From Bog-793 sp963785415 (GTDB lineage: Bacteria; Actinomycetota; Acidimicrobiia; Acidimicrobiales; Bog-793): DNA of 64,000 nt. The translations under genes were made by a program, and so were the position numbers. The notes under the pieces are model-generated. The model ran no database searches. It had not been told where the DNA came from and was given only the letters and a program-made list of their open reading frames with translations. This document shows, piece by piece, positions 43,635 to 53,291 of the stretch; within the stretch, counting starts at the first letter, position 1; each line of letters begins with the position of its first letter. The stretch lies in NCBI GenBank assembly GCA_963785415.1, contig CAWAVB010000001.1, forward strand, positions 1,426,001 to 1,490,000. Direction: 5' to 3'.

Positions 43635-43765
43635 GCGGACAGACGCACCCGCCCGCGACGGCGACGGGCCTTCAGCACCGCGCGGCCGGCGCGTGTCGAC
43701 ATGCGATGGCGGAAGCCGTGACGCTTGGCTCTTTTGGCTCTGTTGGGCTGAAACGTCCGCTTCAT
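43631..43765 (-). CDS. rpmH: Large ribosomal subunit protein bL34
   Basis: 44-aa basic protein, MKRTFQPNRAKRAKRHGFRHR at the start and an RRRRGR-rich end, the full-length family. ATG 43765 has AAGGGG 5 nt upstream. It heads the rpmH-rnpA-yidD-yidC-jag-rsmG operon, divergent from dnaA. A TAGCAT box (minus strand, 43790-43795) may be its -10. The gene overlaps the upstream part of the rnpA frame in another phase. Confidence 0.95.
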   Translation of the reverse strand: MKRTFQPNRAKRAKRHGFRHRMSTRAGRAVLKARRRRGRVRLSA

Positions 43766-43905
43766 CGATCCCCTTAATAGGACCGCATATGCTAGCGCGC
43801 TTCCCACGTCTCATTCGCGTGAAGATCGCTTCTGGCCTGGAGCGATCCCGTGGGTCGCGCTATACGATGCTCGGCGAGGGGCCCAGGTGTCGCCCGTCTG
43901 TTGCG

Positions 43906-43937
43906 TAATCCACAGATGTGGACCCTCCTGTGGAGAA
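43906..43937. promoter_or_regulatory. DnaA-box-like sites in the dnaA leader
   Basis: TAATCCACA (43906-43914, 8/9 to TTATCCACA) and TGTGGAGAA (43929-43937, 8/9 in reverse), with a weaker TGTGGACCC between them. These sites before dnaA suggest autoregulation and may be a second origin subregion. A TATACGAT segment at 43861-43868 could be the dnaA -10. Confidence 0.55.
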
Positions 43938-43961
43938 CTTGCTGGAGGAAGGCGCACGACG

Positions 43962-45353
43962 TTGCTCGACGCACGGGAACTGTGGGACGGCTGTTCCGTT
44001 GCCATCCAGTCCCAGGTCTCCGATGCCGTCTGGCGGACATGGTTTGCCGGGGTCCACCCGGTCGGGCTCGTCAACGGCACTTTCGTGCTCAGCGTCCCAA
44101 ACGCTCTCGTACGCGAGCGCCTGGAGACCCGGTTCGCCGGCGTCGTGCGCGCTGCCGTTATCGACCTGAGCGGTTCGGAGTTCCCGATCCGCTTCGACGT
44201 CGCCCCCGACTCCGCTTCCGCCCCGTTCGAGCCGGGCGTCACCGAGGTCGTCACCGACCAGGCGGTTGCCTCCAACGGCGCCGTCACCCTCGTAGAGGAA
44301 CCTCTCCCGGCGGGACCCAACCGGACAGGGCGTTACACGTTCGAGGGCTTCGTCATTGGGCCGTCGAACCGTTTCGCTCACGCCGCGGCCCTCTCCGTCG
44401 CCGAATCCCCGGGGAGTGCCTACAACCCGCTTTTCATCATCGGCGGGGCCGGGTTGGGAAAGACGCACCTGCTTCAGGCGATCCGGAACTACGTGACGGA
44501 GAACTTCCCCCGCTACGAGGTGCGCTACGTACCGACCGAGACGCTCCTCAACGAGTTCATCGAGTCGCTCCGGGCTGTCGCGATGCCGGCCTTCAAGCGC
44601 CGTTACCGCGAGTGCGACGTGCTCCTCGTCGACGATATCCAGGCGATCGAGGGCAAAGAGCAGCTCCAGGAGGAGTTCTTCCACACCTTCAACGCGCTCC
44701 ATGACGCCGGCAAGCAGCTCGTCCTTACGTCGGATCGCGCGCCGGGGTCGATCAAGACGCTCGAGAGCCGCTTGCGGAGCCGGTTCATGTCCGGGCTCAT
44801 CACGGAGATCAACCCGCCCGAGCTCGAGACCCGCATCGCCATCCTGCGTACGAAGGCGCACCACGAGAATCTCGTTGTCGACGACGACGTGCTCGAATTT
44901 CTCGCCAGCATCGTCACGGACAACATCCGGGAACTCGAGGGCGCGCTCATCCGCGTGACCGCCTACGCCAGTCTCACCCGGGAACGTCTCACCCGGGACA
45001 CCGCGGAGCTTGTCCTCGCCGACCTCGTCGCTGACCACCAACCCCGGCGTATCACTGGACAGCAGATCCTCGAGGCAACCGCGGACCACTTCGGTTTCAC
45101 GATCGAGGAGCTCTGCAGCGCAAGCAGGCGGCGGCCGCTTGTCATCGCCCGCCAGATCGGGATGTATCTCTTCCGGACGCTCACCGACTTCTCCTACCCG
45201 GCGATCGCCCGAGAGTTCGGAGGTCGCGATCACACAACCGTCATCCATGCCTACGACAAGATTTCCGGATTGATGAAAGAACGTCGCCAGATCTACGAAC
45301 AGGTCACCGAACTCACCGTTCGGATTCGAAATGGACGCGGACCCGGTGGCTGA
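43962..45353 (+). CDS. dnaA: Chromosomal replication initiator protein DnaA
   Basis: AAA+ initiator, 463 aa. Domain I (about 1-85, SQVSDAVWRTWFAGV), a short domain II, domain III with Walker A GGAGLGKTHLLQAI, Walker B VLLVDDIQAIEGK and the arginine-finger region SRLRSRFMSGL, and DNA-binding domain IV with the signature EFGGRDHTTVIHAYDKI. The start is TTG 43962, which has GGAGGAAGG about 10 nt upstream and gives a normal domain I; the GTG at 43887 would add 25 unconserved residues. Confidence 0.95.
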   Translation: MLDARELWDGCSVAIQSQVSDAVWRTWFAGVHPVGLVNGTFVLSVPNALVRERLETRFAGVVRAAVIDLSGSEFPIRFDVAPDSASAPFEPGVTEVVTDQAVASNGAVTLVEEPLPAGPNRTGRYTFEGFVIGPSNRFAHAAALSVAESPGSAYNPLFIIGGAGLGKTHLLQAIRNYVTENFPRYEVRYVPTETLLNEFIESLRAVAMPAFKRRYRECDVLLVDDIQAIEGKEQLQEEFFHTFNALHDAGKQLVLTSDRAPGSIKTLESRLRSRFMSGLITEINPPELETRIAILRTKAHHENLVVDDDVLEFLASIVTDNIRELEGALIRVTAYASLTRERLTRDTAELVLADLVADHQPRRITGQQILEATADHFGFTIEELCSASRRRPLVIARQIGMYLFRTLTDFSYPAIAREFGGRDHTTVIHAYDKISGLMKERRQIYEQVTELTVRIRNGRGPGG

Positions 45354-45594
45354 GACCAACCTGTGCACCACGCGCCTTCGTTCTTGGGGACGAACGCTCC
45401 GTTCCTGTGGACTGCTCCGCTCCTCTCCACAACCCCAGCATTGGTTCCGCCCTACATTGTGCGAACCGGTGGATCACCGAGGTGAAAGGATCTAGTCACC
45501 AACCTGGCGATTCGGGTCCTCACCCACAATCCACAACCCCTACTACTACTGATCTTCTTTCTTTAAGAAAAACAAGGAAGGGAGCACACGGACG
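45354..45594. other. oriC: Probable replication origin oriC (dnaA-dnaN spacer)
   Basis: DnaA-box-like sites: TGTGGACTG (45406-45414), CTCTCCACA (45423-45431), and two overlapping sites TCACCCACA / CAATCCACA (45520-45535). The last pair is followed by a GC spacer ACCCC and then CTACTACTACTGATCTTC (45540-45557), a DnaA-trio-like run, and an AT-rich stretch with TTTAAGAAAAAC up to 45573. This order (tandem boxes, GC spacer, trios, AT-rich DNA) is that of the unwinding region of B. subtilis oriC. Confidence 0.75.
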
Positions 45595-46722
45595 GTGAAA
45601 TTTCGCACCGAACGGGACAACCTCCTGGATGCTCTTGTGATCGCGGGCCGGGCGAGTGCCGCCCGGATGGGAATGGGTGTTGGGACCCAGAGTGTGCGCT
45701 TGGCTGTCCACGGCGACGAGTTCGAGGTGACGGGTTCGGATCCCGATCTCGTGATCGAGGTCGCGCAAAACGTGAGCGGGGAACAGGACGGGTCGGCGTT
45801 GGTGCCGTCACGGCTCGTGACGGACATCATTCGTGCTTTTGACGCGGGCACGGTGACGCTCGATGGCAATGAGCAGGAAGTTCGGATCACGTCGGGCCGG
45901 GCTGAGTTTGTGGTCCGCGTGGTAACCGGTGCGGAGATCACACGTCTTGCGCCCGTAGAGTCGAAAGGGATCACACTGCCGGCGGTTCCTTTCGGGGAAG
46001 GGTTGCGCCAAGTCGTTCCCGCGGCTCTCAGCGACGACAGTCGCGCACCCCAACTCACTGGCGTACTAATGGTCGCGGTGGACAACGGCCTACGTCTCGT
46101 TGCTACGGATTCCTACCGACTCGCTTTCCGGGACCTTCAAGGGATAAGCGCCCTCGATCCCGGTTCTGAAGTGCTCGTACCTGCGCGCGCACTTACCGAG
46201 ATTCAGCGATTGATCGGTGGTGAGAACGAACACGAGCGTGATGAGACACTGATCTTTCACCACACCGATCTTGATGCGGTGTTCGAGGTCCACGGCACGC
46301 GGCTCACCACGCGGCTCTTGAAAGGTCCGTTCCCGGATTATCAACGATTGTTACCCCCGTCCTACCCGAACACGTTCCGCGTTGCGCGTGAGGAACTTGG
46401 CGCGGCGCTGCGTCGTGTCCGCCTCATGGTCCGGGACGCGAAGGACGTCGCGACCCCCGTCCGAATTGCGTTCGAGAACGACGGCGCGAACCTCACCGTG
46501 TTGACTGCCGAGAGCGGGCGCGCGGCTGAACGCGTCGACGGCCAGTTCACCGGGGAGGAACTCGTCGTCGCGTTCAACCCGAATTACCTGCTCGACGGGA
46601 TCGAGGCGATACGTGCGGAGACAGTCATCCTCGAGGTGATCGACTCCTCGAAGCCCGCGACGGTGCGTGGCGAGGGCGAGGACGACTATCGGTATCTGCT
46701 GATGCCGGTGCGCGTCCCCTGA
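45595..46722 (+). CDS. dnaN: DNA polymerase III sliding clamp (beta subunit)
   Basis: 375-aa ring-forming processivity clamp of three similar domains. Recognisable: MKFRTERDNLLDAL, RAPQLTGVLM, ATDSYRLAFRD, and the C-terminal LLMPVRV that lines the partner-binding pocket. GTG 45595 with AGGAAGGGAG upstream. The stop overlaps the recF start as CTGA. Confidence 0.96.
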   Translation: MKFRTERDNLLDALVIAGRASAARMGMGVGTQSVRLAVHGDEFEVTGSDPDLVIEVAQNVSGEQDGSALVPSRLVTDIIRAFDAGTVTLDGNEQEVRITSGRAEFVVRVVTGAEITRLAPVESKGITLPAVPFGEGLRQVVPAALSDDSRAPQLTGVLMVAVDNGLRLVATDSYRLAFRDLQGISALDPGSEVLVPARALTEIQRLIGGENEHERDETLIFHHTDLDAVFEVHGTRLTTRLLKGPFPDYQRLLPPSYPNTFRVAREELGAALRRVRLMVRDAKDVATPVRIAFENDGANLTVLTAESGRAAERVDGQFTGEELVVAFNPNYLLDGIEAIRAETVILEVIDSSKPATVRGEGEDDYRYLLMPVRVP

Positions 46723-47798
46723 GCCACGCCGCCTGGATCGAGGTCAGACAGTTCCGCAACCTCGACCAAGTCCGGTTCGAACCCGATCCCGACGGTCTGA
46801 CCGTTGTCACCGGCGACAACGGCGCCGGCAAGACGAGCCTGCTCGAGGCGGTCGGCTATGCCTCGACCCTCTCCTCGTTCCGTGGTAGCCCGAGGGAGTC
46901 CCTCGTGCAGACCGGCGCGGCGGCGTCGGTGATCCGCCTCGAGTCGGTCGAGAACGACCGGCGTTCCCTCGTCGAGATCGAGATCGCCCCTCAACGCCGC
47001 GATCGCGTCCAACGCAATCGCCAGCGGGTGATGCGGGCCCAGGAGCTCCTCGAGACATTGCGGGTGTCGGTCTTCACCCCGGATGACCTCGCCCTCGTGA
47101 AGGGAGGGCCGCAGGAGCGACGTGACTTCCTCGATGACGCCCTCGTCGCCGCTCGGCCGGTGCAGCTGACCGTGCGGCAGACGGTGGAGCGGATCCTGCG
47201 CCAGCGCTCGGCGCTGTTGCGCCAGGCCGGCGGCGTCGCCTCGCCCGATGTGGTCGCGACCCTCGACGTCTGGGACGAGAAGCTTGCCCAAGCGGGGGGA
47301 GCGCTGGTCGGTGCCCGCGAGACGTTCCTCACCGAATTGCAGCCCCTCGCCGCTGAGGCCTTCCGCCGCCTCACCCGCAGCGACGAGGAGCTCTCCCTCG
47401 TCTACGAGCGGTCGTTCTCTGGCGAGCTCGGCGAGGCGCTGGTCCGGGCGCGGCGCGAGGACCTACGCCGGGCGACGACGACGGTCGGCCCGCAGCGGGA
47501 CGAGGTCATGATCGCGGCCGCGGGCCTCGACGCGCGGACGCGACTTTCCCAGGGCCGCCAGCGGTGCGCGACGCTCGCGCTCCGGCTGGCCGCGCACGGC
47601 GCGGTGACGAAAGCCGCCGGGAGCGCGCCGGTGCTGTTGCTCGACGACGCCTTCTCCGAGCTCGACGAGGCGACCACCCGGTCGCTCCTCGCCGAGCTCC
47701 CCCCGGGCCAGGCGGTGCTGACGACGGCGGGTCCGATCCCCGCGGGGGCCCGCCCGGCCGCGGTCGTGCGCCTCGCGGCGGGCGCGGTCGTCGGGTGA
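46719..47798 (+). CDS. recF: DNA replication and repair protein RecF, apparent CTG start
   Basis: 359-aa SMC-like ATPase that guides RecA loading at gaps. Walker A VVTGDNGAGKTSLLEAVG, signature-like SQGRQRCATLALRLA and Walker B VLLLDDAFSELDE. The reading frame contains no ATG, GTG or TTG before GTG 46905, which would delete the Walker A site. The only sensible start is CTG 46719, overlapping the dnaN stop (CTGA) in the same style as the neighbouring GTGA and TTGA overlaps. The product then begins SHAAWIEVRQFRNLDQV, as expected for RecF. Confidence 0.92.
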   Translation: MSHAAWIEVRQFRNLDQVRFEPDPDGLTVVTGDNGAGKTSLLEAVGYASTLSSFRGSPRESLVQTGAAASVIRLESVENDRRSLVEIEIAPQRRDRVQRNRQRVMRAQELLETLRVSVFTPDDLALVKGGPQERRDFLDDALVAARPVQLTVRQTVERILRQRSALLRQAGGVASPDVVATLDVWDEKLAQAGGALVGARETFLTELQPLAAEAFRRLTRSDEELSLVYERSFSGELGEALVRARREDLRRATTTVGPQRDEVMIAAAGLDARTRLSQGRQRCATLALRLAAHGAVTKAAGSAPVLLLDDAFSELDEATTRSLLAELPPGQAVLTTAGPIPAGARPAAVVRLAAGAVVG

Positions 47799-48199
47799 CC
47801 GGCGCCGGGGGTCCGCCGGGCGAGGGCCCGGGCCCGACGCCGCCCCGAAAGAGGCACCGGCCGAGTCCCGGGCGATCCGGCGCGGAGGAGCACGACTCGC
47901 CGGCGAGCTTGGGCCGGGCGCTCGACGAGTACCTGGCGAGCCAGGGTCTTTCCGGCATGCGGATCCTCGCCGACGTCGTCGGCTGCTGGGAGGAAGTCGT
48001 CGGAGCAGAGGTCGCCGCCCACGCCCGCCCGCGGTCGGTTGCGGGCGGGGAACTCGTCGTCGTGGTCGACCATCCGGGCTGGGTGCCGCAACTCGCGTTC
48101 CTCTCCGCGACGATCTGCGATCGGCTCGCTGACCAGCTCGGATACCGCCCCGTCGAACGGCTGAGAGGCCACGTCGACACCCGATTTCGCCTAGACTAA
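47795..48199 (+). CDS. dciA: DciA (DUF721), helicase-loading factor
   Basis: 134 aa. A Pro/Gly-rich basic N-terminus of about 40 residues is followed by the DUF721 core: LGRALDEYLASQGL, DVVGCWEEVVGAEVAAHARP, GGELVVVVDHPGWVPQLAFL. Known as the ancestral loader or stimulator of DnaB in bacteria without DnaC/DnaI; dnaB is in the same window. GTG 47795 overlaps the recF stop (GTGA). This is the gene between recF and gyrB in Actinobacteria (Rv0004 position). Confidence 0.9.
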   Translation: MTGAGGPPGEGPGPTPPRKRHRPSPGRSGAEEHDSPASLGRALDEYLASQGLSGMRILADVVGCWEEVVGAEVAAHARPRSVAGGELVVVVDHPGWVPQLAFLSATICDRLADQLGYRPVERLRGHVDTRFRLD

Positions 48200-48281
48200 A
48201 CACCAGTAATCGCTGGGTTCCGCCCCCGCTGGAAGGACGAGCCCGACCGACCGGAACCACCATTTCTGAGGAGCCGCGCCC

Positions 48282-50231
48282 GTGGTGCGAGTTGATGAGA
48301 CAGAGCCACGAGACGCGGTCCCGGAGTCCTACGAAGCAGCCGACATCACCGTGCTCCGGGGCTTGGAGCCGGTGCGCCTGCGGCCGGGGATGTTCATCGG
48401 GTCGACCTCGGCGAGCGGGCTGCACCACCTCGTCTGGGAGGTCGTCGACAATTCCGTCGACGAGGCGATGCAGGGACACTGCACCCGGATCGACGTCGTG
48501 CTCCGGGCCGACGGCAGTTGCCGCGTCGTCGACAACGGACGCGGGATCCCGGTCGAACCGCACCCGGACGAACCGGCGAAGTCGGCGGCCGAGATCGTCC
48601 TCACGGTCCTCCACGCCGGCGGAAAGTTCGGCGGGTCGAGCTACAAGGTGTCAGGGGGTCTCCACGGCGTCGGCGTTTCGGTCGTGAACGCGCTCTCGTC
48701 GCGCCTCGAGCTGCAGGTCGACCGCGGCGGCAACCGCTACGAGATGACGTTCGTCGACGGGGGCAAGCCCACCGGCCCGCTCGAGATGACGGGACCGTCG
48801 CCGCGCAACCGGACCGGGACGACGGTCACCTTCTGGCCCGACGCGACGGTGTTCGACGAGGTCGAGTTCCGCGCCCAGACGATCCTCGAGCGGCTCCAGA
48901 TGATGGCGTTCCTCCAGCGGGGCCTCGAGATCCGCTTCCGGGACGAGCGCGCCGGCCACGAGCAGTCCGTCACCTACCGCTACACGGGCGGCGTCGAGGA
49001 CTTCGTCCGGCACCTCAACGCCTCGAAGGAGGCGCTGTTCCGCAAGGTCGCCTACTACGCCCAGTCCGAGGACGACCAGGAGATCGAGGTCGCCCTGCAG
49101 TGGAACACCACCTACTACGAGAGCATCTGGTCGTTCGCCAACGGGATCGCCACGATCGAGGGAGGCATGCACGAGGAGGGCTTCAAGAAGGCCCTGACGA
49201 ACGTCGTGAACCGGACGGCCCGGGCCCGCGGGTCGCTGAAGGACTCCGACGCCAACATCCAGGGCGAGGACATCCGGGAGGGCCTGACGGCGATCATCTC
49301 CGTGCGGTTGCGCAACCCGCAGTTCGAGGGCCAGACCAAGGCCAAGCTCGGCAACGTGACCATCCGCTCGCTCGTCGAGCGGGCGACGAACGAGAAGCTC
49401 GCCGAGTGGCTCGACGAGAACCCGCGCGAGGCGAACCAGATCCTGCAGAAGGCCCTGCTCGCCCAGCGGGCCCGGGTCGCGGCCCGCCAGGCCCGCGACC
49501 TCACCCGCCGCAAGTCCGCCCTCGACGGGGCGGGGCTCCCGGGCAAGCTCGTCGACTGTGCGTCACGCGATCCGCGGGAATCCGAGATCTTCATCGTCGA
49601 GGGGAACTCGGCGGCCGGCTCCGCGAAGAACGCCCGTGATCCGCACACCCAGGCGATCCTGCCGATCCGGGGCAAGATCCTGAACGTCGAAAAGGCGCGG
49701 GTCGACCGGATGCTGAAGAACGCCGAGATCCAGGCGCTCATCATGGCGATCGGCGCCGGGGTCGCCGACGATTTCGACGTCGCCAAGATCCGCTACCACC
49801 GGGTGATCATCCTCGCCGACGCCGACGTCGACGGCTCGCACATCAGGACGTTGCTGCTGACGTTCTTCCTTCGCCAGATGCGGCCACTCATCGAGGCGGG
49901 CCACGTCTACGTCGCCCAGCCGCCCTTGTACTCGACGCTCGTCGGCAACGCCAAGGTCTACCTGAAAGACGACGCCGCCCGGGAGCGCTTCCTCGCCGAG
50001 CACCCCAACCACACGAAGGACTTCCAGCGCTTGAAAGGCCTCGGCGAGATGGACTTCGCCGAGCTCCGGGAGACGACGATCGACCCGGCGAAGCGGTCGC
50101 TTCTGCAGATCACAATGGAGGAGGCGAGCATCGCCGACCAGGTGTGCTCCGTCCTCATGGGAGACGACGTCGAGGTGCGCCGGCACTTCATCCAGACGAA
50201 CGCGAAGGACGTCCGCTTCCTCGACATTTGA
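48282..50231 (+). CDS. gyrB: DNA gyrase subunit B
   Basis: 649-aa ATPase subunit. GHKL ATP site (VVDNSVDEAMQG, DNGRGIPVE, GGLHGVGVSVVNALS), transducer domain, Toprim metal site (IVEGNSAAGSAKNARDP and ILADADVDGSHIRTLLLTFF) and the C-terminal QRLKGLGEMDFAELRET that contacts GyrA. GTG 48282 has GAGGAG 8 nt upstream. An operon with gyrA 47 nt downstream is likely. Confidence 0.97.
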   Translation: MVRVDETEPRDAVPESYEAADITVLRGLEPVRLRPGMFIGSTSASGLHHLVWEVVDNSVDEAMQGHCTRIDVVLRADGSCRVVDNGRGIPVEPHPDEPAKSAAEIVLTVLHAGGKFGGSSYKVSGGLHGVGVSVVNALSSRLELQVDRGGNRYEMTFVDGGKPTGPLEMTGPSPRNRTGTTVTFWPDATVFDEVEFRAQTILERLQMMAFLQRGLEIRFRDERAGHEQSVTYRYTGGVEDFVRHLNASKEALFRKVAYYAQSEDDQEIEVALQWNTTYYESIWSFANGIATIEGGMHEEGFKKALTNVVNRTARARGSLKDSDANIQGEDIREGLTAIISVRLRNPQFEGQTKAKLGNVTIRSLVERATNEKLAEWLDENPREANQILQKALLAQRARVAARQARDLTRRKSALDGAGLPGKLVDCASRDPRESEIFIVEGNSAAGSAKNARDPHTQAILPIRGKILNVEKARVDRMLKNAEIQALIMAIGAGVADDFDVAKIRYHRVIILADADVDGSHIRTLLLTFFLRQMRPLIEAGHVYVAQPPLYSTLVGNAKVYLKDDAARERFLAEHPNHTKDFQRLKGLGEMDFAELRETTIDPAKRSLLQITMEEASIADQVCSVLMGDDVEVRRHFIQTNAKDVRFLDI

Positions 50232-50278
50232 TGGGGTTCGCCGGGCGGGGTAAGTGACGAGGGAAGGCAGGGCCACGA

Positions 50279-52759
<2,481 letters not shown>

Positions 52760-52796
52760 GGGACTCACGTGGTTGGAGTAGGGTCGCGAACTCGCC

Positions 52797-52870
52797 GGGG
52801 CTATAGCTCAGCCGGTTAGAGCGCAGCACTGATAATGCTGAGGTCGCTGGTTCGATTCCAGCTAGCCCCA
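52797..52870 (+). tRNA. tRNA-Ile(GAT)
   Basis: 74-nt cloverleaf with acceptor GGGGCTA / TAGCCCC and discriminator A, anticodon stem CAGCA / TGCTG, loop CTGATAA (anticodon GAT), T-arm GCTGG-TTCGATT-CCAGC. CCA not encoded. It follows gyrA as in many Actinobacteria, but no tRNA-Ala comes after it: the accessory island begins directly behind it. Confidence 0.96.
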
Positions 52871-52910
52871 CTAAGGTGCCTGACCCGCTTTTCAGGAGAC
52901 TAAATCTGAG

Positions 52911-53047
52911 GCGATCAAGATTTGGATCGAGCACTGGAATGACGACCTGAGCCATTCATCTGGCACAAGGCTGGCAACGGCATCATCGAGAAAGTGTGCC
53001 GCGGGAGGCTAGAGCTCCATCAGATCAATCCCACGAGGGACGACTGA
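52911..53047 (+). pseudogene. IS630-family transposase, 3' remnant with a frameshift
   Basis: Translation of 52911-52949 gives AIKIWIEHWNDDL, and after a one-base deletion near 52950 the second frame gives PFIWHKAGNGIIEK then RGRLELHQINPTRDD and a stop at 53045-53047. Together this is the C-terminal end of IS630/Tc1-type transposases (WNDDPKPFIWHK type). The 5' part of the gene is gone; the fragment starts about 40 nt behind tRNA-Ile. The following 200 nt up to the next gene hold nothing I recognise beyond a TTGACA at 53169-53174. Confidence 0.75.
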
Positions 53048-53291
53048 GACGTCACCGCTACCGGCTGAAGGACCGAGACTTCCGGAGGGTGCCGACCGAC
53101 GACCCTGCGTGAGTCTGGATTGCCGGAGGAGGCAGCTCCCAACCGAGGGCGTCAAGGTTCACCGAGTTTTGACAATTCGATCAAACCAGGAAAACTATGT
53201 GCGTGATATCCAGGACACCCGATCTTGATCTACAGGCTCCGAGTCGGCGGTGCAGGGAGCCTGCTTTGCGGTGGCCGCGCACCTCATTTCA

